Part shown: positions 1-7,116 of the stretch, piece after piece
Numbering within the stretch: position 1 is the first letter of the stretch
How the letters are laid out: every line of letters starts with the position of its first letter
Assembly: GCA_964429265.1 (NCBI GenBank)
Contig: CAYSBK010000001.1
Location: 1-57,448, forward strand
Reading direction: 5' to 3'
Length of the DNA stretch: 57,448 nucleotides
Source of the DNA: CAYSBK01 sp964429265
GTDB taxonomy: Bacteria > Planctomycetota > Phycisphaerae > Sedimentisphaerales > Anaerobacaceae
The notes under the pieces: generated by a model
What the model saw: the letters and a program-made list of their open reading frames with translations, nothing else
The model's database searches: none
What the model was told of the DNA's origin: nothing
Made by a program: the position numbers and the translations under genes

Positions 1-104
1 TCGAGCCGGTGGACGGTGCGCCGCGAGTGCAGAGGATATACCACACGGCCGCGGGTTGATGGGAGGCGAAAGATTTTTTGCTGGGCGGTGATTTTTTCCT
101 TGTT

Positions 105-126
105 CATATGGTCAAACTACCATATG
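105..126. promoter_or_regulatory. Perfect palindrome upstream of lexA, candidate LexA operator
   Basis: The arms CATATGGT (105-112) and ACCATATG (119-126) are perfect 8-bp inverted repeats separated by 6 bases (113-118). The site ends 26 bases before the chosen lexA start. LexA repressors normally autoregulate through a palindrome at this position. The sequence does not match the classic CTGT-N8-ACAG or GAAC-N4-GTTC boxes, so if it is the operator it is a lineage-specific motif. The role is inferred from symmetry and position. Confidence 0.55.
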
Positions 127-152
127 ATGTAATGAGAATCGCAGGTGTGGAT

Positions 153-764
153 ATGGAGGCTTTGACCGAAAAGCAAAAAGCGGTGCTTGAGTTTATCGAG
201 GATCGGCTCGATGCGGCTCGGCCGCCCAGCCAGCGGGAGATTGCACGGCATTTCGGGCTGTCGCAGAACGCGGTGTATCAACTGGTGAGCTACCTGAGGC
301 GCAAGGGCTACGTGGTGAACGTGCCGGGCCATCGGGGGATAAGGCTTTCCGAGAGGTACCTGCGCCATAAGGGTCGCGGGGGAGTTGCGTTGGTGGGGCG
401 AGTGGCGGCCGGTGAACCGATCCTGGCCCAGGAGAATATCGAGCAATACGTGGACATCGGGGATTTTTTTGGTCGGGGCAGGGATATTTTCCTTCTGAGG
501 GTTTCCGGGGACAGCATGGTGGACGAGGGGATTATGGACGGGGATATAGTGGCGGTGAAGCCGGCGGCGGCGGTCGAGAACGGCCAGATTGCGGTGGTTT
601 TGCTGGACGACGAGGCAACGGTGAAGAAGGTGTATCGTCGCCGCGGCAGGATAGCCCTTGTGCCGGCCAACCGGTCGGCGGGGTACAGGACCATCTACGT
701 AAGGCCCGGCAGACGAGAGGTTCGAATTATAGGGAAGGTGGTCGGCGTTTTGCGGAAGCTTTAG
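153..764 (+). CDS. lexA: LexA-family SOS repressor and self-cleaving protease
   Basis: A 203-residue protein with normal LexA architecture. The N-terminal winged helix-turn-helix spans about residues 1-65, with PSQREIARHFGLSQNAVYQL as the recognition region. The C-terminal S24 peptidase domain shows the Ala-Gly cleavage site (VAAGEP, about residue 86), the catalytic Ser in GDSM (about 120) and the catalytic Lys in ATVKK (about 157). LexA represses DNA-damage genes and cleaves itself when stimulated by RecA filaments. The ATG at 153 was chosen because the protein then begins MEALTEKQ as LexA proteins do and the palindrome at 105-126 falls in the promoter region; earlier in-frame starts would run through that palindrome. 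The DUF72 gene follows after 13 bases, suggesting co-transcription with the DnaE gene. It could be a LexA paralogue dedicated to this cassette. Confidence 0.93.
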   Translation: MEALTEKQKAVLEFIEDRLDAARPPSQREIARHFGLSQNAVYQLVSYLRRKGYVVNVPGHRGIRLSERYLRHKGRGGVALVGRVAAGEPILAQENIEQYVDIGDFFGRGRDIFLLRVSGDSMVDEGIMDGDIVAVKPAAAVENGQIAVVLLDDEATVKKVYRRRGRIALVPANRSAGYRTIYVRPGRREVRIIGKVVGVLRKL

Positions 765-777
765 GCTGATAGAGAAG

Positions 778-1632
778 ATGAAATGTCCGGTTTACATAGG
801 TGTTGCGGGCTGGTCTTATGCGGACTGGAAGGACGTGGTTTACACCGACGCGAAGATCGACCAACTCGAGTACGTCAGCCGATTCGTGGACTGCATCGAG
901 ATAAACAACACGTTTTATCGTCCGCCTTTTGAGAGGACTGTGCGTTCGTGGCTGGAGAGGACGAAGAAACGTGCGGCGTTCTTTTTCACCGCGAAGCTGC
1001 ACCGAAGTTTCACGCACGAGGGTAAGATCGAGCGGGAGATAGTGAGGCATTTTCACAAGGGCTTCGAGCCTTTGCTGGCGGCCGGCAAGCTGCGGCACCT
1101 GCTGGCGCAGTTTCGATATGATTTTGCGGATTCGCCGGAGAACCGTCGGCTGCTGGAGGAGATAGTGAAGCTCTTCTCGGATTCGTTCAAGGTAACGGTT
1201 GAGCTGCGTCACAAGTCGTGGCAGAGCCAGCGGGGACAGGAGTTCCTGGAAGGGTTGGGGGTTAGCGTGTGCAATCTTGATTATCCGCTGTCGTCCAATT
1301 CGTTCAACATGCAGTGCTGCACGATAGGCAGGGACGGGTATTTCAGGTTGCACGGCAGAAACGCCGAGAAGTGGTTCAGCAAGGCCGGTCGGGATGAGAC
1401 CTACAACTATTACTACAACGAACACGAGCTTGGCGGGATAAAGAGGCGGATAGAACGTTTATCCGAGGCGCTTGAATCACTTACGGTTATTGCGAACAAC
1501 CATTATCGCGGAGCGGAGCTTGCGAACGCGCTGGAGCTGAAGGCTATGGTGACGGGGCGTAAGCAACCCGTGCCGGCGGGGCTTTTGCGGGCTTATCCGG
1601 ACCTGATGAGGATTGCGGCAAGCCAGGAATGA
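778..1632 (+). CDS. DUF72 (YecE-like) TIM-barrel protein
   Basis: A 284-residue protein starting MKCPVYIGVAGWSYADWKD, the typical DUF72 opening, with the later family features FSDSFKVTVELRHKSW and a C-terminal NNHYRGAELANALEL. DUF72 proteins adopt a TIM-barrel fold; their biochemical function is unknown. The gene sits between lexA (13 bases upstream) and the DnaE gene, whose likely start lies 34 bases downstream. In known LexA-linked mutagenesis cassettes this position holds imuA/imuB, which makes a DNA-damage role plausible here but unproven. No signal peptide or membrane segment is visible. Family assignment is secure; function is open. Confidence 0.88.
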   Translation: MKCPVYIGVAGWSYADWKDVVYTDAKIDQLEYVSRFVDCIEINNTFYRPPFERTVRSWLERTKKRAAFFFTAKLHRSFTHEGKIEREIVRHFHKGFEPLLAAGKLRHLLAQFRYDFADSPENRRLLEEIVKLFSDSFKVTVELRHKSWQSQRGQEFLEGLGVSVCNLDYPLSSNSFNMQCCTIGRDGYFRLHGRNAEKWFSKAGRDETYNYYYNEHELGGIKRRIERLSEALESLTVIANNHYRGAELANALELKAMVTGRKQPVPAGLLRAYPDLMRIAASQE

Positions 1633-1666
1633 AGCGCAGCTCGTTGTTTGCGAAAGCGGGCGGGTT

Positions 1667-4582
1667 ATGCATACGGCATTATTGATATTAAGGAGCTATT
1701 ACAGCCTTTTGAGAGGGCCGGTATCCGTGCAGCGACTGGTCGGCAGGGCGTGCGAGCTTGGGTACGAGGCAGTGGCCCTGGCGGATGTCAACGTGATGTA
1801 CGGGGTGGTCGATTTCTGCAAGACCGCCCGAAAAGCGGGTGTGAAACCGATAATCGGCGTTCAAATCGTAGACGAGAGGGGGCGGGTTGTCTTACTTGCC
1901 GAGAACGAGGTCGGCTACAGGAACCTTTGCAGGATAGTGACGGCGCGGAACCTGGAGCCGGATTTTGAGCTGGTGGGGCGGCTGAGCGACTACAGCGAAG
2001 GGTTAATCTGTATCTGCGGCAAGCGGCGTTTGCTGGACCGGCTGAAAGGGGTTTTTCGCAGCGATTGTCTTTTCTGGCCGTGTCGGGACGAAGCAGATGC
2101 GGAGCAGCCGCCGCTTCGGAAAGTAAGGGCTGTCGCCTGTGGTGTTTTTGACTGCGTGACGGAGGATGATGTAACGACAGGCAGGCTGCTGGCGGGCATA
2201 AGGCGATTAAGCGGAGCCGGTGCAACCAGGCGGGATGAGAGTAGTTTCAATGTGATTGTGGGGGTGGATGATCTTGCCGGCAGGTACGGGCGGTTCGGCG
2301 ACGCGGTGAAAAACGCCGCGGAGATTGCCGGGCGCTGCAGCGTTGACCTGCTGGACAGGGGATACTTTTTGCCCAGGGCGAAGCTGCCGCCGGGCAGGGA
2401 CGGCCACATTGAGCTATCCAGGCTTTGCCATCGCAGGCTGGCGGAGAAATACAACCCCGTTACAAAAGAAGTTGTCAAGCGTCTTGAATATGAGTTGAAC
2501 GTTATCAGGGAGAACCGGTTCAGCGATTACTTTCTGGTGGTGCACCAGATAGTGGAGTACGCAAAACGTCGGCGAATCCCTGTGGATGTTCGCGGCTCGG
2601 CGGCGGGGTCGCTGGTTGCGCACGTGCTGGGTTTTACGAGGGTCTGCCCGATAAAGAACGGGCTTTACTTCGAGCGTTTCATGAACCCCGGCAGGCGGGA
2701 TTGTCCCGACATCGACATCGACCTGTGCTGGCGGAGGCGTGACGAGGTGATAAGGTTCTGCTACGAAAACTGGGGCCAGCAGTACGTGGCGATGATTTCG
2801 AACATCAACAGGTACCGCCGCCGAAGTGCCGTCCGCGACACAGGCAGGTTTCTCGGGTTCGACAGGGAACGGATAAACCAGTTCGTTGGGCAAAGTCGGC
2901 CTGCAGCAGCGGCGGCGGTGGTTTACGGGCTGGCCGGGAGAATACTTGGGTATCCGCGCGGGGTCGGCGTTCACTGCGGGGGGATGGTTATTACACCTTT
3001 GCCGATAGCCGAGCTTGCTCCGCTGGAGCGTGCGGCCAAGGGCGTTGTCATCACCCAGTACGACAAAGATGCGGCCGAGGCGGTCGGGCTGATCAAGATC
3101 GATTTGCTGGGCAACAGGGCGCTTTCAACGGTGGATGGTGCCGTCAATATCATCACGCACAATGGGGACAAGCTGGATGTCGATGCCGTTGACCCGGCGG
3201 ACGAGAAGACCGCCCGGATGCTCAGCGCCGGCGACAGCCTTGGGGTGTTTCAGTGCGAATCGCCGGCGATGAGGCAGTTGCTGCGGGCGCTGAAGGTAAG
3301 GAACAAGAAGGACGTGGCGACAGCCCTGTCTCTGGTAAGACCCGGCCCGGCGTCCGGCGGGATGAAGGCGGAGTTCATTGAGCGTCACGTGAACAAAAAG
3401 CCATTTCGGTACCTGCACCCGAGGCTGGAGGAGTTGCTGGGTGATACGTACGGCGTGATGCTTTACCAGGAGGACGTGATGCGGATAGCGGTGGAGCTTG
3501 CGGGCTACAGTGTTGCCGAGGCCGACAGGTTCAGGTCGGAGGTTTCGAAGAAGGTTTCGGCGTCGCATCTGCACAAGCAGTACAAGGATTTTGTGTATTC
3601 ACGAGCCGAATCCGCCGGTATCGACCGGCACAGCGCGGAGGTTATCTGGGACCATATTCTGCGGTTTGCGGCGTATTCTTACTGCAAGGCACACGCGACG
3701 GTCTATGCGAACATTGCGTGGCAGACGGCATATCTGAAGGCGCATCACCGGTGGCAGTTTTACACGTCGCTGCTGAACAATCACCAGGGCATGTATCCGC
3801 TGGGGGTGTACGTGTGGGATGCGAAAAGGCACGGGGTGCAGGTGCTGGGGCCGCACGTTAATGAAAGCGAGCTTGAATGGAAGTTGCAGCGTGGGGGCAG
3901 TGCCCGGCCGTGGGGCAATGGATTTGCAGGTACTGCCATAAGGGCCGGGCTGGGGATAATAAAGGGCCTCAGTCACAACACGATAGACGAGATTATCAGC
4001 CGGCGAAAGGAGCGGCCGTTCGCAGACCTCGAGGATTTGCGAAGGCGGGTGAGGTTTCGCGGCAGCGAGCTGCAGGACCTGGTCCGCGTCGGCGCCTGCG
4101 ACGGGTTGGGACCCAGCCGACACCAGATGTTGAGAGAGGCGGAAGCGTCGCTGCGTGATGCTCGCCAGCCGTTGTTGTTCAAGATATACGACGATGGGCT
4201 GAAGTTGCGACGGTACAACCGGGCGGAGCGATTGAAGGCGGAGCTGGAGTTGACGGGGATAGGGTTCAGTATGCATCCGAGCCTGCTGGCGGGCGGCGGG
4301 TATGTGCCGGCGGCGAGGCTGGGCAGGTTCATCGACAGAGAAGTGGCGGTTGCGGGCGATGTTGTGACGGCCAGGCGGGCGGTTACCGGCGAAGGGAAAT
4401 TGATGGGGTTTGTGACCCTTGAGGATTTTTCGGGATTGGCCGAGGTGACTTTCCTGCCGGAGCAGATTGAACAATACCAGCAGCTATGCCAGGTTGAGGG
4501 GCTGGTATGGGTAAGGGGCAGGGTTACCGAGCACCTGGCTTCGGTTGCGGTTCGGTGTCGAAGCTGGGGCTTTGCAGCGTAG
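1667..4582 (+). CDS. DnaE-type DNA polymerase III alpha subunit, ImuC/DnaE2-like
   Basis: A 971-residue C-family polymerase. It has an N-terminal PHP domain (about 1-200), palm and fingers with the catalytic aspartates in PDIDID (about 346-351) and IKIDLLGN (about 476-483), a helix-hairpin-helix region (about 770-810) and a C-terminal OB fold (about 890-960). The start at 1667 gives MHTALLILRSYYSLLRG, the PHP opening; the longer frame would overlap the DUF72 gene. In that opening the HxH metal ligands are replaced, and the next motif reads ADVNVMYG without His, so PHP exonuclease activity is unlikely. The protein is shorter than replicative DnaE (about 1,160 residues) and lacks an obvious tau-binding tail. 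Position behind lexA and DUF72 suggests a damage-inducible translesion polymerase. It being the sole replicative DnaE is less likely. Confidence 0.88.
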   Translation: MHTALLILRSYYSLLRGPVSVQRLVGRACELGYEAVALADVNVMYGVVDFCKTARKAGVKPIIGVQIVDERGRVVLLAENEVGYRNLCRIVTARNLEPDFELVGRLSDYSEGLICICGKRRLLDRLKGVFRSDCLFWPCRDEADAEQPPLRKVRAVACGVFDCVTEDDVTTGRLLAGIRRLSGAGATRRDESSFNVIVGVDDLAGRYGRFGDAVKNAAEIAGRCSVDLLDRGYFLPRAKLPPGRDGHIELSRLCHRRLAEKYNPVTKEVVKRLEYELNVIRENRFSDYFLVVHQIVEYAKRRRIPVDVRGSAAGSLVAHVLGFTRVCPIKNGLYFERFMNPGRRDCPDIDIDLCWRRRDEVIRFCYENWGQQYVAMISNINRYRRRSAVRDTGRFLGFDRERINQFVGQSRPAAAAAVVYGLAGRILGYPRGVGVHCGGMVITPLPIAELAPLERAAKGVVITQYDKDAAEAVGLIKIDLLGNRALSTVDGAVNIITHNGDKLDVDAVDPADEKTARMLSAGDSLGVFQCESPAMRQLLRALKVRNKKDVATALSLVRPGPASGGMKAEFIERHVNKKPFRYLHPRLEELLGDTYGVMLYQEDVMRIAVELAGYSVAEADRFRSEVSKKVSASHLHKQYKDFVYSRAESAGIDRHSAEVIWDHILRFAAYSYCKAHATVYANIAWQTAYLKAHHRWQFYTSLLNNHQGMYPLGVYVWDAKRHGVQVLGPHVNESELEWKLQRGGSARPWGNGFAGTAIRAGLGIIKGLSHNTIDEIISRRKERPFADLEDLRRRVRFRGSELQDLVRVGACDGLGPSRHQMLREAEASLRDARQPLLFKIYDDGLKLRRYNRAERLKAELELTGIGFSMHPSLLAGGGYVPAARLGRFIDREVAVAGDVVTARRAVTGEGKLMGFVTLEDFSGLAEVTFLPEQIEQYQQLCQVEGLVWVRGRVTEHLASVAVRCRSWGFAA

Positions 4583-4681
4583 GCGGGGCCGGCGTTGCAG
4601 CCGAAGGAAGAGACCTTCTGGGATAAAGGCGGTTGATTTTTTCCGACACCTGTTCTTGCCGGCTGCCACAGCCCGGCCCGG

Positions 4682-6355
4682 TCAAGCTGAGCTGTTCGAG
4701 AAGAGTCTCAGCAGCGTATCTTCGGCCGCGTCGCTCCAGAGGCCGTTTTCGAGACGATCGGCCACGGCAGGCAGGCGTTGGTTGAGATGCTCCAGTGGCG
4801 TCAGCGGCAGGCCCCGACAGGAGGGATATACGATTATCTTGCCTGGTATGCTGTGGTCTTCGACGGCCTTCAGGCCATCGATGGCTCCATCAAGTCCGGC
4901 TATGGCTGCGACACAGGGATTGGTCTGCAGTGCACCGCTTTCGAGGCGGCTCAACAGCTTTTCCATATCGTCCACGACCGAGCCACTGGTGCCGACGAAA
5001 TAAAGCCGCTTCTCGATGTAGCTGTTCAGGTCGACTGCGGCTACCGTGTCGGTGCTTATGCCGGCGAAGATGTTGATAATCGCGCCGCGTCTTGCTTGCT
5101 CGACGGCGGCGGCGACCATCTCCGGCCGAGGCACCATCAGCACGATGTAGTCAAAGCCATCGTCGGGAGCATCGTGGTTCGGGTCGTAGGCCTGGAAGCC
5201 CACGCCGGTGCGGTCGGCCAGGGGTTTGGCAACGGCGCCGAGCCTGGCCAGTCGCTGCCGGTCGGTGTCGGCAGCAAATACACTGACGCCCTCGATACCA
5301 CTGCTGATGCAGCGGATGGTGTGCATTGTTCCCATCGGTCCGGCTGCGCCGATTATGCAAATGGTGTCGCCGCGACGGATTTCGGCATTTGGTGGTACGT
5401 GCCGCATTGAAGAGGCGGGGTCGCAACCCTTTGTACCGGTGACTCGGATGCCTTCGTAATGCACCCTTCCGACGGGCAGATTAACGGTGCCGGTGAGATT
5501 GCCGCCGCACAGCACGACGTTCAACAGTCCGCCGGGAGCCAGTTTCTCCAAAAGCAACTCGACCGTTCGACGGTTGCGGCCAAGATAAATTATATCGTCG
5601 AAGCTGCAGTCCGGAAGCGAGGCAAGCTCAGCAACTCGTGCCATCGGCGAAGGCAGGCCATCAGGTGGTTCGAAGCGCGACAGCCAGGTTACCTGCGCGG
5701 GTCGGACGGGGCCTTTGAATAGATCGGTCAGACCCTTCGGTGGCTCCATCTCTGCCGCAATCAACAACTGCCCCGCTGCGGTGATGCCTGTGCGTTCGGC
5801 GCGGGCATATGCGTGTTCGACACAGGCCCACGGCTCGACCATCGCGACGGCCGAGGCCGAAAGCCGCTGTCCCACCGGCAACAGCATTGAGCGGCCGGTG
5901 GGGTCGGTGATAACGCGCGTGTCCATCAGGACATATTGCTGCAGGGCGCCTTCGAAGTTATAGCCGAACGCCGCGTTTGCCCCGGCGGTCGGCAACCAGC
6001 GGTAATCGGTCTGGACGAGAAATCTCTGGCCGGGTGCGAAACCTGCAAGGGCTTCGCCGACGGCCGCTATCGTAACGACGGCCTCGTGGCCGGGTACCGT
6101 GGGCCTTTCGGCAGGTACGTAGCTTGGTACCTCGTCGAGGATGCGCCGGGCGATGCCTGAGACAACAGGGCCTTTGCGGACATGGCGTGAGAACTGCTTG
6201 AGCAGCTTCAGGTCGGAGAAACACAGTCCCGCCGCCTCGACCCTGCAAAGCAATTGATACGGCCCGGGGCGGTGCACGGGCTTGCTTTCGTTCAGCACAA
6301 GCTCGCCGGGCCCGACCAGTTGAATTGCGCGCTGGGTTCTAGGCAGTACGGACAT
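4682..6355 (-). CDS. Long zinc-type MDR alcohol dehydrogenase-like oxidoreductase
   Basis: A 557-residue member of the medium-chain dehydrogenase/reductase superfamily, about 200 residues longer than usual. The N-terminal GroES-like domain is clear: VEAAGLCFSDLKLL carries the catalytic Cys, PGHEAVV (about 90) the His-Glu pair, and VEPWACVEHAY the equivalent of the helix entering the cofactor domain. The first Rossmann-like segment (about 200-300) lacks a clear GxGxxG. A second, intact one starts at CIIGAAGPMGTMH (about 335). The general look resembles sorbitol or sorbose-1-phosphate reductases, but the substrate cannot be read. The ATG at 6355 is preferred over the upstream TTG at 6367. A promoter and terminated RNA lie just upstream on the same strand and may control it. 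The gene converges with the DnaE gene. Confidence 0.75.
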   Translation of the reverse strand: MSVLPRTQRAIQLVGPGELVLNESKPVHRPGPYQLLCRVEAAGLCFSDLKLLKQFSRHVRKGPVVSGIARRILDEVPSYVPAERPTVPGHEAVVTIAAVGEALAGFAPGQRFLVQTDYRWLPTAGANAAFGYNFEGALQQYVLMDTRVITDPTGRSMLLPVGQRLSASAVAMVEPWACVEHAYARAERTGITAAGQLLIAAEMEPPKGLTDLFKGPVRPAQVTWLSRFEPPDGLPSPMARVAELASLPDCSFDDIIYLGRNRRTVELLLEKLAPGGLLNVVLCGGNLTGTVNLPVGRVHYEGIRVTGTKGCDPASSMRHVPPNAEIRRGDTICIIGAAGPMGTMHTIRCISSGIEGVSVFAADTDRQRLARLGAVAKPLADRTGVGFQAYDPNHDAPDDGFDYIVLMVPRPEMVAAAVEQARRGAIINIFAGISTDTVAAVDLNSYIEKRLYFVGTSGSVVDDMEKLLSRLESGALQTNPCVAAIAGLDGAIDGLKAVEDHSIPGKIIVYPSCRGLPLTPLEHLNQRLPAVADRLENGLWSDAAEDTLLRLFSNSSA

Positions 6356-6472
6356 CCGGTTATCCAATCATATATTAAGAATCGTGTTGTTAAGGCGGAT
6401 AATAATGGCTGCGATGGATAATATCAATGCCGCGGGCAGGATTTTCACGGTCAGGCGGCCAATGCAGCGCAT

Positions 6473-6479
6473 AAAAAAA
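6473..6479 (-). terminator. T-run of an intrinsic terminator
   Basis: On the minus strand the stem AGGGAG (6525-6520) pairs with CTCCCT (6484-6479) and is followed at once by a run of seven T (6479-6473). The stem encloses about 35 bases with further GC-rich pairing potential. The terminator lies 118 bases before the MDR start, so it could end a small RNA or attenuate the downstream gene. Confidence 0.65.
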
Positions 6480-6598
6480 GGGAGACCGGGGCATTTGGTT
6501 ATTACCTGTTGTAGCCTGGCTCCCTGTTGCGACGTGCCATTACTGCGTTACCGCGGATCGCACAAGTTGACGTAGCCGCCCGAACTTGCACTCGCAAC
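6473..6598 (-). ncRNA. Candidate structured RNA or riboswitch-like leader (~126 nt)
   Basis: The predicted start site from the promoter at 6633-6605 falls at about 6598, exactly the first base of a 7-bp closing helix: GTTGCGA (6598-6592) with TCGCAAC (6532-6526). Inside are a 9-bp hairpin (6591-6583 with 6568-6560, including two G-U pairs, 14-base loop) and a GCG-GTAA-CGC tetraloop hairpin, giving a three-way junction. The terminator hairpin and T-run follow directly. The arrangement fits either a free small RNA or an aptamer plus expression platform for the MDR gene 118 bases downstream. It lacks the conserved sequences I know for SRP, 6S, tmRNA, TPP, SAM-I, cobalamin, lysine, purine, glycine or c-di-GMP-I elements. 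Confidence 0.6.
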
Positions 6599-6604
6599 AT
6601 TCAT

Positions 6605-6633
6605 AATATACACAAAGTGCGGGGTCTTGTCAA
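6605..6633 (-). promoter_or_regulatory. Strong sigma70-like promoter for the structured RNA
   Basis: Reading the minus strand, TTGACA (6633-6628) is followed by a 17-base spacer and TATATT (6610-6605). The -35 is a perfect consensus match and the -10 matches five of six. The predicted start is about 6598. Confidence 0.75.
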
Positions 6634-7116
6634 GGGCCGAGTCGGCTAAGCGACGATTTTTTTTCAGAAAGACCCGAGCGGGGGCTGTATGCCGAAAACA
6701 GCCCTTTTCCTGCCGTTGAGCAGTGGTTCAAGGATACGTTTGCTGTCGCTGGACGTTGACTTTCAGGCGGCGATGTGTTAGTCGTACCGTGGGCTGATGT
6801 ACTGCCATCGCCTGCAGTACGTCGGAGTTTACCGGTCCGGTGGTAAGCCCAGTTTTTCCAGGACGGCTGAATACCGCGGTGCCGCGGGTAAAGCCGACCG
6901 AAGTTTTACCCAGTAGCCAGCAGCCTATGCCGGCAGTGATTTATGGTGCAGGCGATGCGAAAACAGGCGAGCTGTACCGTGCTGAACAGTTGCAGAGAAA
7001 AGCCCGGCGAGTTGTGTGGGAGCGAGTGTAATGAAACAACAGCGGACGGCGGGCCGAATACGTGATAGTTTTTTGGGCTGTAATACGTTTGTCTTTTGAG
7101 TAAAGGATGCGCGGTA
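6634..7116. other. Long intergenic region without a convincing gene
   Basis: About 480 bases between the RNA promoter and the GH32-like gene. It contains a perfect 7-bp hairpin, GGGCTGT (6682-6688) with ACAGCCC (6698-6704), followed by TTTT on the plus strand; it looks like a small terminator but has no visible plus-strand gene before it. A 63-codon frame at 6840-7031 has no clear ribosome-binding site or recognisable motif and is not called. Nothing else is supported. Confidence 0.5.

Noticed and set aside
3..59. Open frame ending in TGA (EPVDGAPRVQRIYHTAAG), possibly the end of an upstream gene
   Set aside because: Only 18 codons and all three frames are open for part of this stretch; no motif supports it.
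6384..6575. 63-codon plus-strand frame
   Set aside because: It runs antisense through the structured RNA and has no ribosome-binding site or recognisable sequence.
6473..6598. SRP RNA, 6S RNA or a degenerate tRNA as identity of the structured RNA
   Set aside because: The SRP tip motif (GGAAGG with AGCAGCC) is missing, it is too short and branched for 6S, and no T-loop sequence is present for a tRNA.
6840..7031. 63-codon plus-strand frame containing MPAVIYGAGDAKTG
   Set aside because: No good start signal and no family resemblance; could be a gene remnant but cannot be supported.
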